A DNA stretch of 16,421 bases from JBLNDG01 sp050261415 (GTDB lineage Bacteria > Bacillota > Clostridia > Lutisporales > Lutisporaceae), in contig JBLNDG010000086.1 of the NCBI GenBank assembly GCA_050261415.1, positions 1 to 16,421 on the forward strand. The letters run 5' to 3'. Position numbers and translations under genes: made by a program. The notes under the pieces are model-generated. The model saw only the letters and a list, made by a program, of their open reading frames with translations. It did not search any database and was not told the origin of the DNA. Of the stretch, positions 6,412-14,368 are shown in pieces (position 1 is the stretch's first letter; each line of letters begins with the position of its first letter).

Positions 6412-7572
6412 ATGAAAGAAAAAATAAAAAATGAAATTGCGAAATCTATGGGAGAATTAGAGCATATCAGTGAATATATATATATGAATCCTGAAGAAGG
6501 CTATAAAGAATATAAAGCCTCGGCCATTCTTAGCCAGAGCCTGGAGAAACACGGTTTTTCCGTAGAGAAAGGCATATATGGCATAGAAACTGCTTTTCGC
6601 GGTGTATATAACAGCGGCAAAGAAGGAGCAAAGGTTTTTTTCCTATGTGAATATGACGCTCTTCCCGGAATCGGCCATGGCTGTGGGCATAATCTGATAG
6701 CTACGATGGGTTTGGGAGCAGGTATCGGATTAAAATCAGTGATTGATGAAATAGGAGGGACCGTTGTCGTTCTAGGAACTCCTGCTGAAGAGACAAGCGG
6801 AGCAAAGGTAGAGATGGTCCGCCGGGGTGAATTTAAAGGCGCAGCTGCTGCAATGATGGTCCACCCAAATCCGGTTACGGAAGAGAGCGGAAGCTCACTG
6901 GCATTGGAAGCACTCAGATTTGAATATACAGGCAAAGCCGCCCATGCAGCCGCAGCTCCGGAGGAGGGAATTAACGCACTGGACGCCGTTATTATGCTCT
7001 ATAATGGCATTAACGCCCTACGCCAGCATGTGACCAGTGATGTGCGCATACATGGAATCATCACACATGGGGGAACCGCACCGAATATTGTTCCCGAGTT
7101 TGCCGCAGCGAATTTCTATGTAAGGGCGGGCAAAAAGGAAAAAAGGGATGAAGTTGTTAAGAAAGTAATTGCATGTGCGAAAGCTGCAGCTTTGATGACA
7201 GGTGCAAAACTGGAAATATCCAACTTTGAAGAATCTTATAACGATTTAAGGACTAATAAAATGCTATCGGATTTATTCAATACCAATCTCGGTGATCTGG
7301 GAGAGAAGGAGATACGCAAGGCAGGCATATCAATAGGTTCTATTGATATGGGCAATGTGAGTAATGTGGTTCCTGCCATCCACCCATGGCTGGGGCTTGG
7401 GAACGATAAGCTGGTACTTCATACTAGGGAATTTGCAGAATGTACTCTTACGGAACAAGGCAAAAAAGCCATATATAAAGGAGCTTGTGCAATGGCAATG
7501 ACTGCCTTTGACGTTATAGCTTCTGAAGAGGTACAAAAGAAAATCAGACAGGAATTTGAAGCAAACAATTAA
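6412..7572 (+). CDS. M20 family amidohydrolase/metallopeptidase
   Basis: A 386-aa cytoplasmic enzyme of the M20 (ACY1L2/AbgB/IAA-amidohydrolase-like) family, which cleaves N-acyl amino acids, aminobenzoyl-glutamate or dipeptides with a two-metal centre. Visible motifs are CEYDALPGIGHGCGHN (79-94; Cys91 and His93 as metal ligands), the Glu126-Glu127 pair in TPAEETSG, His151 in MMVHPNP, and His337 in VLHTREF. The lid or dimerisation domain lies roughly at 170-280 and opens with RFEYTGKAAHAAAAPEEG. Length is normal for the family. AGGTG before the ATG serves as ribosome binding site. It is second in the operon; the deacylase start follows its stop by 21 nt. The exact substrate is not decidable from sequence. 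Confidence 0.88.
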   Translation: MKEKIKNEIAKSMGELEHISEYIYMNPEEGYKEYKASAILSQSLEKHGFSVEKGIYGIETAFRGVYNSGKEGAKVFFLCEYDALPGIGHGCGHNLIATMGLGAGIGLKSVIDEIGGTVVVLGTPAEETSGAKVEMVRRGEFKGAAAAMMVHPNPVTEESGSSLALEALRFEYTGKAAHAAAAPEEGINALDAVIMLYNGINALRQHVTSDVRIHGIITHGGTAPNIVPEFAAANFYVRAGKKEKRDEVVKKVIACAKAAALMTGAKLEISNFEESYNDLRTNKMLSDLFNTNLGDLGEKEIRKAGISIGSIDMGNVSNVVPAIHPWLGLGNDKLVLHTREFAECTLTEQGKKAIYKGACAMAMTAFDVIASEEVQKKIRQEFEANN

Positions 7573-7593
7573 TTGAATGTAGGAGAAGGTTAT

Positions 7594-8973
7594 ATGTTTG
7601 AGCTTGTTATTAATAATGGAAATGTAGTCAATATAGAAGATGGAACTATCAGCAAATGCAATATAGGCATAAAGAGCGGAAAAATTGCAGCTTTAAGCCG
7701 GGAAACTATAGAAGGGGAGATTAGCATTGATGCCTCGGGAATGCTTGTTTCTCCCGGATTCATTGATATGCACATGCATGAAGATCCGTTGAACAAAAGC
7801 GGTTCCAGCGTATTTATTGAAGAAGGTATTTTTAAAAACATGGTTTTGATGGGGGTAACCACATGCATCGGCGGAAACTGCGGTATCGCAATGGATGATG
7901 TGGGAGGCTACTTGCAAACAGTTGACCAGCAAGGGATTTCCGTTAACTTTGGCACCTTCCTGGGATATTCGGCAGTCAGGGAAAAGATTGGGGTCCTTGA
8001 TAATTATCGTCCATTAACAAAAATAGAAGCAGAGGAAGCAAAAAAACTAATACGTGCAGGTCTTTCTGAAGGGGCGGTAGGGCTTTCCTTCGGGCTTGAA
8101 TATACTCCGGGAAGCACCACAAATGAATTAATTGAAATGGCCAAGGTATTGAGGGATTTCCCGGGGAAAATGCTGGCTGCCCATTACCGTTATGATGCAA
8201 GTGAAGGTATTGAGGCGGTCAAGGAACTTATCGGAATTAGCTGGGCGGCAGATGTACCTATGCAGATTTCGCATATCGGAAGCTGTACTGCTTTCGGAAT
8301 GATGGAAGAGAGCCTGCAGCTCATCGAAAAAGCCCGCTCAATAGGAATAGATGTTATGGCAGACTGCTATCCCTATGATGCTTTCTGCACACATATAGGC
8401 ACAGCAGTATTTGATGGAGACTGCTTCAGCCGTTGGAACAAGGATTACAGTGCAGTGGTACCCACAGAAGGCAAATATAAGGGGAAACGCTGTACAAGGG
8501 AAATGTTCGAATACCTGAGAGAGAATGAGCCAAATACCTTGGTTGTTACGTTCGTTATGGATGAAAACGAAGTAACAAAGGCAATCACCCATCCTTTGGT
8601 CATTATTGCAAGCGACGGATTGATGCATAACGGACAGGGGCACCCGAGAGGGGCCGGTGCATTCCCACGGGTTATTGCTTATTATACCAGGGAAAAGAAA
8701 GTTTTATCACTTATGGAGGCGCTGCGGAAAATGACCCTAAAACCTGCCCAAAGGTTGGGATTGAGGGAAAAAGGAATACTCGGTATAGGCAAGGATGCAG
8801 ACATTGTAATATTTGATTCTGAAACAGTTATGGATAAAGCGGATTTTGAGCAGCCGTCACTTCCACCGGAAGGCATACCATATGTAATAGTTAACGGGAA
8901 GGTTGTTGTGAAAGAAGGGAGTCTCACAGGAGAAAAACCAGGTAAAGCTATACGTTTTGGGGGTATAGTATGA
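7594..8973 (+). CDS. N-acyl-D-amino-acid deacylase (D-aminoacylase) family amidohydrolase
   Basis: I choose ATG 7594 because AGGAG (7581-7585) lies 8 nt before it; a TTG at 7573 would add seven residues but places the AGGAG inside the gene. The 459-aa protein is an amidohydrolase-superfamily metalloenzyme. The beta strand FIDMHMH carries the HxH pair (His60, His62). GGNCGIA holds Cys96, the metal-bridging cysteine characteristic of D-aminoacylases. Then come AAHYR (His197), QISHIGS (His227), DCYPYDA (258-263) and ASDG (Asp341). The C-terminal part has KPAQRLGL and DADIVIFD, the usual small beta-sandwich signature. The reaction is hydrolysis of N-acyl-D-amino acids, or related N-acyl or D-dipeptide substrates, to a carboxylate and a D-amino acid. 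It is the last gene of the operon. The narrower specificity is open. Confidence 0.85.
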   Translation: MFELVINNGNVVNIEDGTISKCNIGIKSGKIAALSRETIEGEISIDASGMLVSPGFIDMHMHEDPLNKSGSSVFIEEGIFKNMVLMGVTTCIGGNCGIAMDDVGGYLQTVDQQGISVNFGTFLGYSAVREKIGVLDNYRPLTKIEAEEAKKLIRAGLSEGAVGLSFGLEYTPGSTTNELIEMAKVLRDFPGKMLAAHYRYDASEGIEAVKELIGISWAADVPMQISHIGSCTAFGMMEESLQLIEKARSIGIDVMADCYPYDAFCTHIGTAVFDGDCFSRWNKDYSAVVPTEGKYKGKRCTREMFEYLRENEPNTLVVTFVMDENEVTKAITHPLVIIASDGLMHNGQGHPRGAGAFPRVIAYYTREKKVLSLMEALRKMTLKPAQRLGLREKGILGIGKDADIVIFDSETVMDKADFEQPSLPPEGIPYVIVNGKVVVKEGSLTGEKPGKAIRFGGIV

Positions 8974-9014
8974 TGGATGAGTAAAGATGCGGCACCGGAC
9001 GGAGTATCTACTGT

Positions 9015-9037
9015 ATAGTTTGAAACTATGTTATAAT
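9015..9037 (+). promoter_or_regulatory. Promoter -10 with overlapping inverted repeat (candidate operator)
   Basis: TATAAT at 9032-9037 lies 37 nt before the TTG start. Just upstream is a perfect 7-bp inverted repeat with one central base, ATAGTTTGAAACTAT (9015-9029), filling the space between -10 and -35. A convincing -35 is missing, as is common where an activator or repressor binds. It could equally form a weak RNA hairpin for the upstream operon, but there is no T-run. Confidence 0.45.
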
Positions 9038-9074
9038 ATGTTGTGTATTCAAATTCTAGAAGAGGGTGTTACAT

Positions 9075-10049
9075 TTGAAAGAAGGTAAAATACCTCCTGA
9101 ACTATTAAGAAGGCTGGTTTTTGATAATATAAAAATCCGGAATGAAGAAGTCATTTTAAGACCGGAAATAGGTGAGGACTGTGCGGGTATAGCTTTTGGG
9201 GATGATGCATGTATATTATCGACAGACCCAATAACAGGTGCCGATAAAGGCGCTGGTACTCTGGCAATACATATATCCTGCAATGATGTTGCGTCCAGCG
9301 GGGTTAAGCCTATAGGCATTATGGTTACAATACTAGCACCACCAACAGCTACGGAGGAAGATATAAAAAGGGTTATGACAGAAGCCGGGGAAGCGGCGGC
9401 AGAGCTGGGAGTGGAGATAATAGGCGGACATACCGAGATTACATCTGCGGTAAACCGCATTGTAATATCAACAACCGCTTTAGGCAAAATACATCAGAGC
9501 AAAATTGTGCGGTCTTCGGGTGCTCAAATCGGGGATGATGTAATAATGACTAAATGGGCAGGCCTCGAGGGTACATCTATTATTGCGGCAGATAGAGAAA
9601 AAGAGCTGTTACCCAAGCTTGGCAATGAGGAATTGCGGACTGCAAAGTCGTTCATTGACAATATCAGTGTTGTCAAGGAGGGAGTTATAGCAGGGGAATT
9701 TGGGGCTCACTCAATGCATGATGTAACCGAGGGCGGAATTCTCGGAGCTGTATGGGAAATTGCCGAAAGCTCCGGCACCGGCATAGAGATATACCTGGAC
9801 AGTATACCGGTGCACAGTGTGACAAAGAAAATATGCAATATTTATGGTATTGATCCATACAGGCTTATTTCCAGCGGTTCCATGGTTATTACAGCTAAAA
9901 ACGGTGCAGAGCTTGTCAAAGCGCTTCAAGATAAAGGTATAACATGTGCAATAATAGGAAGAATAACCGAAAGGGGAAAAAGCATCATAAAGGATGGTAA
10001 ATGCCTTCCATTAAATCCTCCTGATGTGGATGAGCTTTTCAGCATATAA
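9075..10049 (+). CDS. AIR synthase-related protein (PurM/HypE/SelD superfamily)
   Basis: I set the start at TTG 9075 (MKEGKIPPELLRRLVF) because GAGGGTG lies 6 nt before it and family members begin this way; GTG 9066 is three codons longer. The 324-aa protein has the two-domain layout of ATP-dependent PurM-like enzymes. The N-terminal domain has GEDCAGIAFGDDACILSTDP (33-52) and CNDVASSGVKPIG (69-81), followed by GGHTEI (117-122). The C-terminal domain has HDVTEGGILGAVWEIAESSG (215-234) and ISSGSMVI (265-272). It is closest to the HypE-like branch, but it ends DVDELFSI and lacks the C-terminal cysteine that HypE uses for carbamoyl transfer. It is therefore probably not a hydrogenase-maturation HypE. 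No other hyp gene is nearby. Its role is unknown; it has its own promoter and terminator. Confidence 0.82.
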   Translation: MKEGKIPPELLRRLVFDNIKIRNEEVILRPEIGEDCAGIAFGDDACILSTDPITGADKGAGTLAIHISCNDVASSGVKPIGIMVTILAPPTATEEDIKRVMTEAGEAAAELGVEIIGGHTEITSAVNRIVISTTALGKIHQSKIVRSSGAQIGDDVIMTKWAGLEGTSIIAADREKELLPKLGNEELRTAKSFIDNISVVKEGVIAGEFGAHSMHDVTEGGILGAVWEIAESSGTGIEIYLDSIPVHSVTKKICNIYGIDPYRLISSGSMVITAKNGAELVKALQDKGITCAIIGRITERGKSIIKDGKCLPLNPPDVDELFSI

Positions 10050-10102
10050 CTCTACCTGCTTTTGAGGCCGGTCTGGAACAAAATGGACTAAAAACAAGTC
10101 AT

Positions 10103-10137
10103 AAAGATACGACACGACAAAAATCGTATCTTTTTTT
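10103..10137 (+). terminator. Rho-independent terminator after the AIR synthase-like gene
   Basis: A 10-bp stem AAAGATACGA (10103-10112) / TCGTATCTTT (10124-10133), an 11-nt loop, and a run of seven T ending at 10137. Confidence 0.9.
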
Positions 10138-10207
10138 ATGCCAATTTTGCCTTGAAATACAAATGAAACATAACAGTAATGTAATTATAATAAAAAAGCA
10201 AAGGTAT

Positions 10208-10234
10208 TTGAGGTATTTGGTCGAAATATATAAT
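10208..10234 (+). promoter_or_regulatory. Possible promoter of the amidase gene
   Basis: TTGAGG (10208-10213) and TATAAT (10229-10234) are separated by only 15 nt. A second TATAAT overlaps downstream (10236-10241). The AT-rich context makes the exact boxes uncertain. Confidence 0.35.
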
Positions 10235-10268
10235 ATATAATAGAAAATGGTTAAAAAGGAGGAATTAT

Positions 10269-12851
10269 ATGAAAAAAGCAATTGTAGTCATAACTGTGAT
10301 CTGCCTGATCATGTCGACTTTTGCAGGCACAGTGTACGCACAAGCCAATAGCAGCACAGGCGCAGCTCCCATGTCCATGCAAATTCTTGGGAAAAAGGTA
10401 AGCAGCGCTACTCCTCCTATTGTCAAGAGCAATAGAGTATACCTTCCTTTAAGGACTGTGGGCGAGGCATTGGGCTACCAGGTAAGTTGGAGTGCAAAAT
10501 CACAGACGATGGAACTAACGTCAAAAGGCCAAAATATCAGAGCTTCAATAGGATACGGCAAGGCTTATGTAAATGGCAAATATGTCAGCCTTGATGCTGT
10601 CCCCATTATGTACAATGAAAGGTTATATATTCCTTTGACCTTTGTACAAAAATATTTTAGCTACACTACTACATATGACAGCACTAAAAAGCTTGTTACG
10701 ATAAACAAAAAGGCCGCTGCATCGAACGCAGGAAGTACTGTTACGGGAAGTTCAAGTACAGGAAGTGCAAGTACAACGGCAGCTTCAAAAGGCATATATG
10801 TACTGGGCAAGAAGATGAGCAGTACGGATCTGCCAATTGTAAAAAACAACAAGGTATATGTGCCCCTAAGGCATATAGGAGAAGGCCTGGGCTATAAAGT
10901 AACCTGGAATGCCGGTACGAAGACAATGGAGTTGAAATCAGGCAGCAGCATTAAGGTAGTAATTAACAACGGATATGCTACAATAAACGGAAAAAAAGTG
11001 AAAATGGATGCTGTTCCGGTTTTATATAACGGGCGAGCCTATGTAACAACGACCTTTATACAAAGCAACTTCGATTATGATGTAAAATATGATGCAAGCA
11101 AGAAACTGGTACAGGTTGATAAGAAGAAACCTCCGGTTGTAAATGAAGAAAAACCGATTGAATATAAAACTGCAAACATTGACGATATTGTTTATGATGA
11201 CAATGGAGGGTTCCCGCAGTTGAACATAGTCGCAGATAATCCGGTGCAATATACAAGTTTTTTCGCATCTGATCCTACAAGGCTGGTAATTGATATCAAA
11301 AATTCATTGGTGAATACAGATTATACGACGAAGGAAATAAGCAAAGGCGGAATAATTAGAGCAAGAATTGAGCAATTCAGCAAGACGCCCGATGTGGTAA
11401 GAGTCGTAGTTGAACTGGAAGACCAGAAGACGTGCAAGCTGGTGCAGTCAAATGACAAGAAGTCAATATCCCTGATATATGCTAATTTAATTTATCCTGT
11501 AAGCTTTGCAAAAGAAGGGGACAACGATGTTCTGACGGTTAGAGGGAGCCAGGAACTGGATACCAGTGTCTTCAAGCTAAGCAACCCTGAAAGGCTTGTA
11601 ATCGATTTAAACAAGTCTGTACTGAGCGATAAGGAACAGACTGTTGATGTAAAGACCTCTTTTGTAAAAAGCATCAGGACAGGCCAGGTGGATGTAGGCG
11701 TGGCAAGGGTAGTACTGGACCTTGAACCCAACATGTACTACGATGTTAAACAGACGGGCAATCTGACCAAGGTATATATTTCAAATATCCCATTTACCTT
11801 TGTCGATTATAAGAAATACTATAACTCGGCATTTATCAACCTAAACCCAGGGAAAGAAGTGGAGTATCAGCCGATTATAGATAATGAAAACAAGATTCTT
11901 AAAATAATGATACCCAAGGATCTTGATGTTGAGCAAAAGACCTATAATATAAATGATAATGTAATGGAATACGTGACTGTTACTAAAGAAACCCACGGTG
12001 GACAAGCTTATACAGTTGCAGCCTTTAAAATGAAGGATTTGGTTGAATATGAACTGTTGTCACCTGCAGTCACAAAGCTTGTCAGCCTCAAATTCAAGTA
12101 TAAGGCACAGAGACCGGACCAGCTCACTGTAATAATTGATGCAGGCCATGGCGGTAAGGACCCGGGGGCAACAGCAGTAGATAAATCAAAGGAAAAGGAT
12201 CTTAACCTTGATGTGGCAAACAGGCTTAATAATATCATGAAAGGCCTGGGTTTCAAGACGATAATGACAAGAACCGATGACAGCTATGTAGATCTGGCCA
12301 GCAGGTCGGGACTTGCCAACAGCAGTTATGCGGATTTCTTTATGAGTATACACTTCAATGCGTTTATGAGCAGTGCTAAAGGCATTGAAACACTGTACTT
12401 CCCCAATGATGTTACACCGGGATACCCTACGGATAACAAGGCTATGGCTGATATATTCCATAATGAGCTTATTGATACTCTGAAAAGGCCTTCCAGAGGG
12501 ATAACGCCAAGACCGGGGCTTCATGTACTGAACAAGACCAAGATGCCTGCTATACTTGCTGAGCTTGGCTTTATCACAAACCCGGAAGAGTATTCCCAGA
12601 TAAAGAAGCCTGAATATAGGGAAATGGCGGCTAGGGCACTGGCAACCTCGATAGTGAGATACTTCAAGGAAATAGAGAAAATAGACCTCAATATTGACAC
12701 AGACGCAATTTATTCAATGCCATTACCACAGAATGCCTTGAGCGCAGAAAACACGGCGATACAAGCTCCGGCAGAAAGTGAAGCGGTACAGGATGCTGTG
12801 GAAGGTACAGGGGAAGAGGCTGTGGTTCAGGATGGAAGCAGCCAGCAATAA
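10269..12851 (+). CDS. Secreted N-acetylmuramoyl-L-alanine amidase with copper-amine-oxidase-like and AMIN domains
   Basis: An 860-aa exported cell-wall hydrolase. AAAGGAGG lies 6 nt before the ATG. Residues 1-24 are a signal peptide (cleavage after VYA). Two homologous copper-amine-oxidase N-terminal-like domains follow at about 36-148 and 175-286; compare VYLPLRTVGEALGYQVSW with VYVPLRHIGEGLGYKVTW. They are joined by a Ser/Thr/Gly linker (153-174). AMIN-type beta domains occupy about 315-405 and 410-507, then another beta region to about 612. The Amidase_3 catalytic domain spans about 618-802, with zinc ligands His627 (DAGHGGKDPGA), Glu642 and His695 (SIHFNA) and catalytic Glu765 (LAELGFITN). 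An acidic Ala/Gln/Glu tail ends the protein. It cleaves the bond between muramic acid and L-alanine in peptidoglycan; AMIN domains direct such enzymes to the envelope. Transcription ends at 12885-12920, so the gene is monocistronic. Confidence 0.93.
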   Translation: MKKAIVVITVICLIMSTFAGTVYAQANSSTGAAPMSMQILGKKVSSATPPIVKSNRVYLPLRTVGEALGYQVSWSAKSQTMELTSKGQNIRASIGYGKAYVNGKYVSLDAVPIMYNERLYIPLTFVQKYFSYTTTYDSTKKLVTINKKAAASNAGSTVTGSSSTGSASTTAASKGIYVLGKKMSSTDLPIVKNNKVYVPLRHIGEGLGYKVTWNAGTKTMELKSGSSIKVVINNGYATINGKKVKMDAVPVLYNGRAYVTTTFIQSNFDYDVKYDASKKLVQVDKKKPPVVNEEKPIEYKTANIDDIVYDDNGGFPQLNIVADNPVQYTSFFASDPTRLVIDIKNSLVNTDYTTKEISKGGIIRARIEQFSKTPDVVRVVVELEDQKTCKLVQSNDKKSISLIYANLIYPVSFAKEGDNDVLTVRGSQELDTSVFKLSNPERLVIDLNKSVLSDKEQTVDVKTSFVKSIRTGQVDVGVARVVLDLEPNMYYDVKQTGNLTKVYISNIPFTFVDYKKYYNSAFINLNPGKEVEYQPIIDNENKILKIMIPKDLDVEQKTYNINDNVMEYVTVTKETHGGQAYTVAAFKMKDLVEYELLSPAVTKLVSLKFKYKAQRPDQLTVIIDAGHGGKDPGATAVDKSKEKDLNLDVANRLNNIMKGLGFKTIMTRTDDSYVDLASRSGLANSSYADFFMSIHFNAFMSSAKGIETLYFPNDVTPGYPTDNKAMADIFHNELIDTLKRPSRGITPRPGLHVLNKTKMPAILAELGFITNPEEYSQIKKPEYREMAARALATSIVRYFKEIEKIDLNIDTDAIYSMPLPQNALSAENTAIQAPAESEAVQDAVEGTGEEAVVQDGSSQQ

Positions 12852-12884
12852 ACTGAATATGAAACTGAATATGAAGCGGTAACT

Positions 12885-12920
12885 GCAAACCCTAAAGCGG
12901 AAGCTTTAGGGTTTGCTTTT
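12885..12920 (+). terminator. Strong rho-independent terminator after the amidase gene
   Basis: A perfect 14-bp stem GCAAACCCTAAAGC (12885-12898) / GCTTTAGGGTTTGC (12903-12916) with a GGAA tetraloop and TTTT (12917-12920). Confidence 0.92.
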
Positions 12921-12926
12921 CATGAA

Positions 12927-12957
12927 TATACCCCTATGGAGGCTAATATAATATAAT
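12927..12957 (+). promoter_or_regulatory. Possible promoter of gerM
   Basis: TATAAT at 12952-12957 lies 26 nt before the ATG, with no good sigma-A -35. An ATA-containing box at 12927-12930 about 14-16 nt upstream would suit a sporulation (sigma-E-type) promoter, as expected for a GerM gene, but the match is loose. Confidence 0.3.
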
Positions 12958-12983
12958 GATAAAAAAATTAAGGGGTGAAATAA

Positions 12984-14039
12984 ATGAAAAGGAAGCTTGT
13001 AATTTTCATCGCAGTATTGATATGTTGTACATTAGTACTTACAAGCTGCAGCAATCCGCTAACTTCCCTGAGGGAGTTCTTTAACAAGGATTCTAATACA
13101 GTAGATGAGGAACAAGGACAGGTGCCGGAAGAAACACAGAGCATGAGTGAAGTAAGCACAGTGCAGCCTGAAAACAGCCGAGCAACAGTACTTTACTATA
13201 AAGATAACGAAGATTTTCTTGTACCTGTAATGAGATATGTACCAAAAGGCGACCTTGGTATAGCAAAAACGGCAATATCAGCTCTCATTTATAGCGCTGA
13301 TACGGTTGAGGATCTGAAGCCTGCAGGTCTTACGCCAACATTACCGATGGGAACAAAAATTAACGGTGCGGTTATAAAGGAAAGCGGGCTGGCGATAATA
13401 GATTTTTCAAAAGAATTCCTGAATTTCAGCAGCGAGAAGGCAGAAGAGCTTGGAGTAAAAGCAGTGGTATATACCCTGACCGAATTCCCGAATATTAAAT
13501 CCGTAGAAATCAGAGTAGAGGGTAAAACAGTAACAGAAATGCCCAAGGGAACAAAATTGGACGCAGCACTGGAGAGAAGCGAAATAAATCTGCAGCCTGC
13601 GGAAAATTCTGGTGAAAAGTTATCAAAAGTTGTGGTATACTATCATAAAAAAGGTAGTGGAATATATTCATATTTCGTACCGGTTACAAAGCTTGTTTCA
13701 GGCTTCAAAAACAGCGTGGAAGCTTCAGTGAGTGCCCTGCTTGACGGGCCTGTGGACGGAAGCAGCCTTGTGAACCCATTCCCTGAAGGTACAAAACTAT
13801 TGGGAGTTCAGGTAAAAGACGGCTCTGCTTATATTAACTTTTCTGAACAAATACTGGCAAGACAGGGAGATAAAATGTCAGAGAATGCTATGATTAAGGC
13901 AGTAACGCTGACGCTTAAAGAATTTCCCCAAATTCAAAAGGCAAAAATATTTGTAAATGGGAAAATAGTGGAAAATACTGATGGGATTGGTGCCGACAGT
14001 TATTTGGATGTTCCGGTATTTGTAAACTTTTATGAATAA
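12984..14039 (+). CDS. gerM: GerMN-domain lipoprotein (GerM)
   Basis: A 351-aa lipoprotein. The signal peptide ends in lipobox LTSC, with Cys22 as the lipidated residue. A charged linker (about 35-65) is followed by two GerMN domains at about 66-190 and 215-335. Each shows the pattern VxYY, then a region ending in an ALL or ALI helix, then PxGTKxxG and (I/Y)I(D/N)FS, then a TLxEFPxI helix-strand. GerM is needed for full spore germination and for engulfment-stage envelope assembly in Bacillus, where it acts outside the membrane between mother cell and forespore. AAGGGGTG lies 6 nt before the ATG. The order gerM-rph-rdgB matches Bacillus subtilis, which supports the identification. A long structured terminator follows. 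Confidence 0.88.
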   Translation: MKRKLVIFIAVLICCTLVLTSCSNPLTSLREFFNKDSNTVDEEQGQVPEETQSMSEVSTVQPENSRATVLYYKDNEDFLVPVMRYVPKGDLGIAKTAISALIYSADTVEDLKPAGLTPTLPMGTKINGAVIKESGLAIIDFSKEFLNFSSEKAEELGVKAVVYTLTEFPNIKSVEIRVEGKTVTEMPKGTKLDAALERSEINLQPAENSGEKLSKVVVYYHKKGSGIYSYFVPVTKLVSGFKNSVEASVSALLDGPVDGSSLVNPFPEGTKLLGVQVKDGSAYINFSEQILARQGDKMSENAMIKAVTLTLKEFPQIQKAKIFVNGKIVENTDGIGADSYLDVPVFVNFYE

Positions 14040-14061
14040 ACTTTACATATTTTTCTAGCGG

Positions 14062-14122
14062 ATCCACTTGAGTAGCATTGCATGAGGGAATTGTAACCGC
14101 ACAATTCGCTATTCAAGTGGAT
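14062..14122 (+). terminator. Long two-part hairpin after gerM, probable terminator
   Basis: Outer 15-bp stem ATCCACTTGAGTAGC (14062-14076) / GCTATTCAAGTGGAT (14108-14122) with one G-U pair. Inside it, after an 11-nt bulge, a second stem GAATTGT (14088-14094) / ACAATTC (14101-14107) stacks directly on the 3' arm. The following bases TTGTTTG are only moderately T-rich. It lies 22 nt after the gerM stop. Confidence 0.6.
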
Positions 14123-14139
14123 TTGTTTGAAATCAAAGG

Positions 14140-14167
14140 TTGACAAGCTATAGCCATTTAAGATATT
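14140..14167 (+). promoter_or_regulatory. Candidate promoter for a structured leader upstream of rph
   Basis: A perfect -35 TTGACA (14140-14145) is followed after 16 nt by GATATT (14162-14167), a 4 of 6 match to the -10. It would start an RNA near 14174 that includes both inverted repeats at 14198-14249 and 14260-14368 before rph. No better-spaced promoter is visible nearer to rph; TTGACG (14483) and TATACT (14500) are only 11 nt apart. Confidence 0.4.
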
Positions 14168-14197
14168 TTGGTAATTAAGGTTTAAAATAAAACAGCT

Positions 14198-14249
14198 ATA
14201 TATTTCGTACTAAACATTTTACATTGAATTCAATATGTGCGAAATATAT
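14198..14249. repeat. Nested inverted repeat in the gerM-rph gap
   Basis: A perfect 10-bp outer arm pair ATATATTTCG (14198-14207) / CGAAATATAT (14240-14249). Inside lie ACAT (14214-14217) / ATGT (14235-14238) and the 12-nt palindrome ATTGAATTCAAT (14223-14234). It could be an RNA hairpin or a protein-binding site. Confidence 0.6.
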
Positions 14250-14259
14250 TCCTTAATTC

Positions 14260-14368
14260 ATATAACGCATTAAAATTCTTATATTGTGTCAAGCAAACAG
14301 CCCTGCGAAGCTGGTTCGACCCCGGGATGTTTGCGAAGATAGAATGTAATAGAATTTATGCGTTATAT
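14260..14368 (+). other. 109-nt imperfect hairpin, candidate structured RNA or palindromic element
   Basis: The outer stem ATATAACGCAT (14260-14270) / ATGCGTTATAT (14358-14368) is continued, after a 2-nt bulge, by AAATTCT (14273-14279) / AGAATTT (14351-14357). After an internal loop comes GCAAACA (14293-14299) / TGTTTGC (14328-14334). A CCC (14301-14303) / GGG (14324-14326) pair and CGAA (14306-14309) / TTCG (14315-14318) cap it. The tip contains GGTTCGACCCC, which resembles a tRNA T-loop, but there is no tRNA around it. The strand is given for a transcript running towards rph; as DNA the element is symmetric. No protein-coding frame here has a ribosome binding site. The gap from 14369 to 14518 shows nothing further. 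Confidence 0.5.

Noticed and set aside
9075..10049. Assignment as hydrogenase maturation protein HypE
   Set aside because: The C-terminal cysteine motif is missing and no other hyp or hydrogenase gene is in the window.
14306..14334. tRNA-like T-loop (GGTTCGACCCC) as a tRNA gene or remnant
   Set aside because: No acceptor, D or anticodon arm can be built around it; it is better explained as the tip of the long hairpin.
14198..14368. Retron, omega-RNA or CRISPR-related RNA
   Set aside because: No reverse transcriptase, IscB/TnpB or Cas gene is in the window, and there are no direct repeats with spacers.
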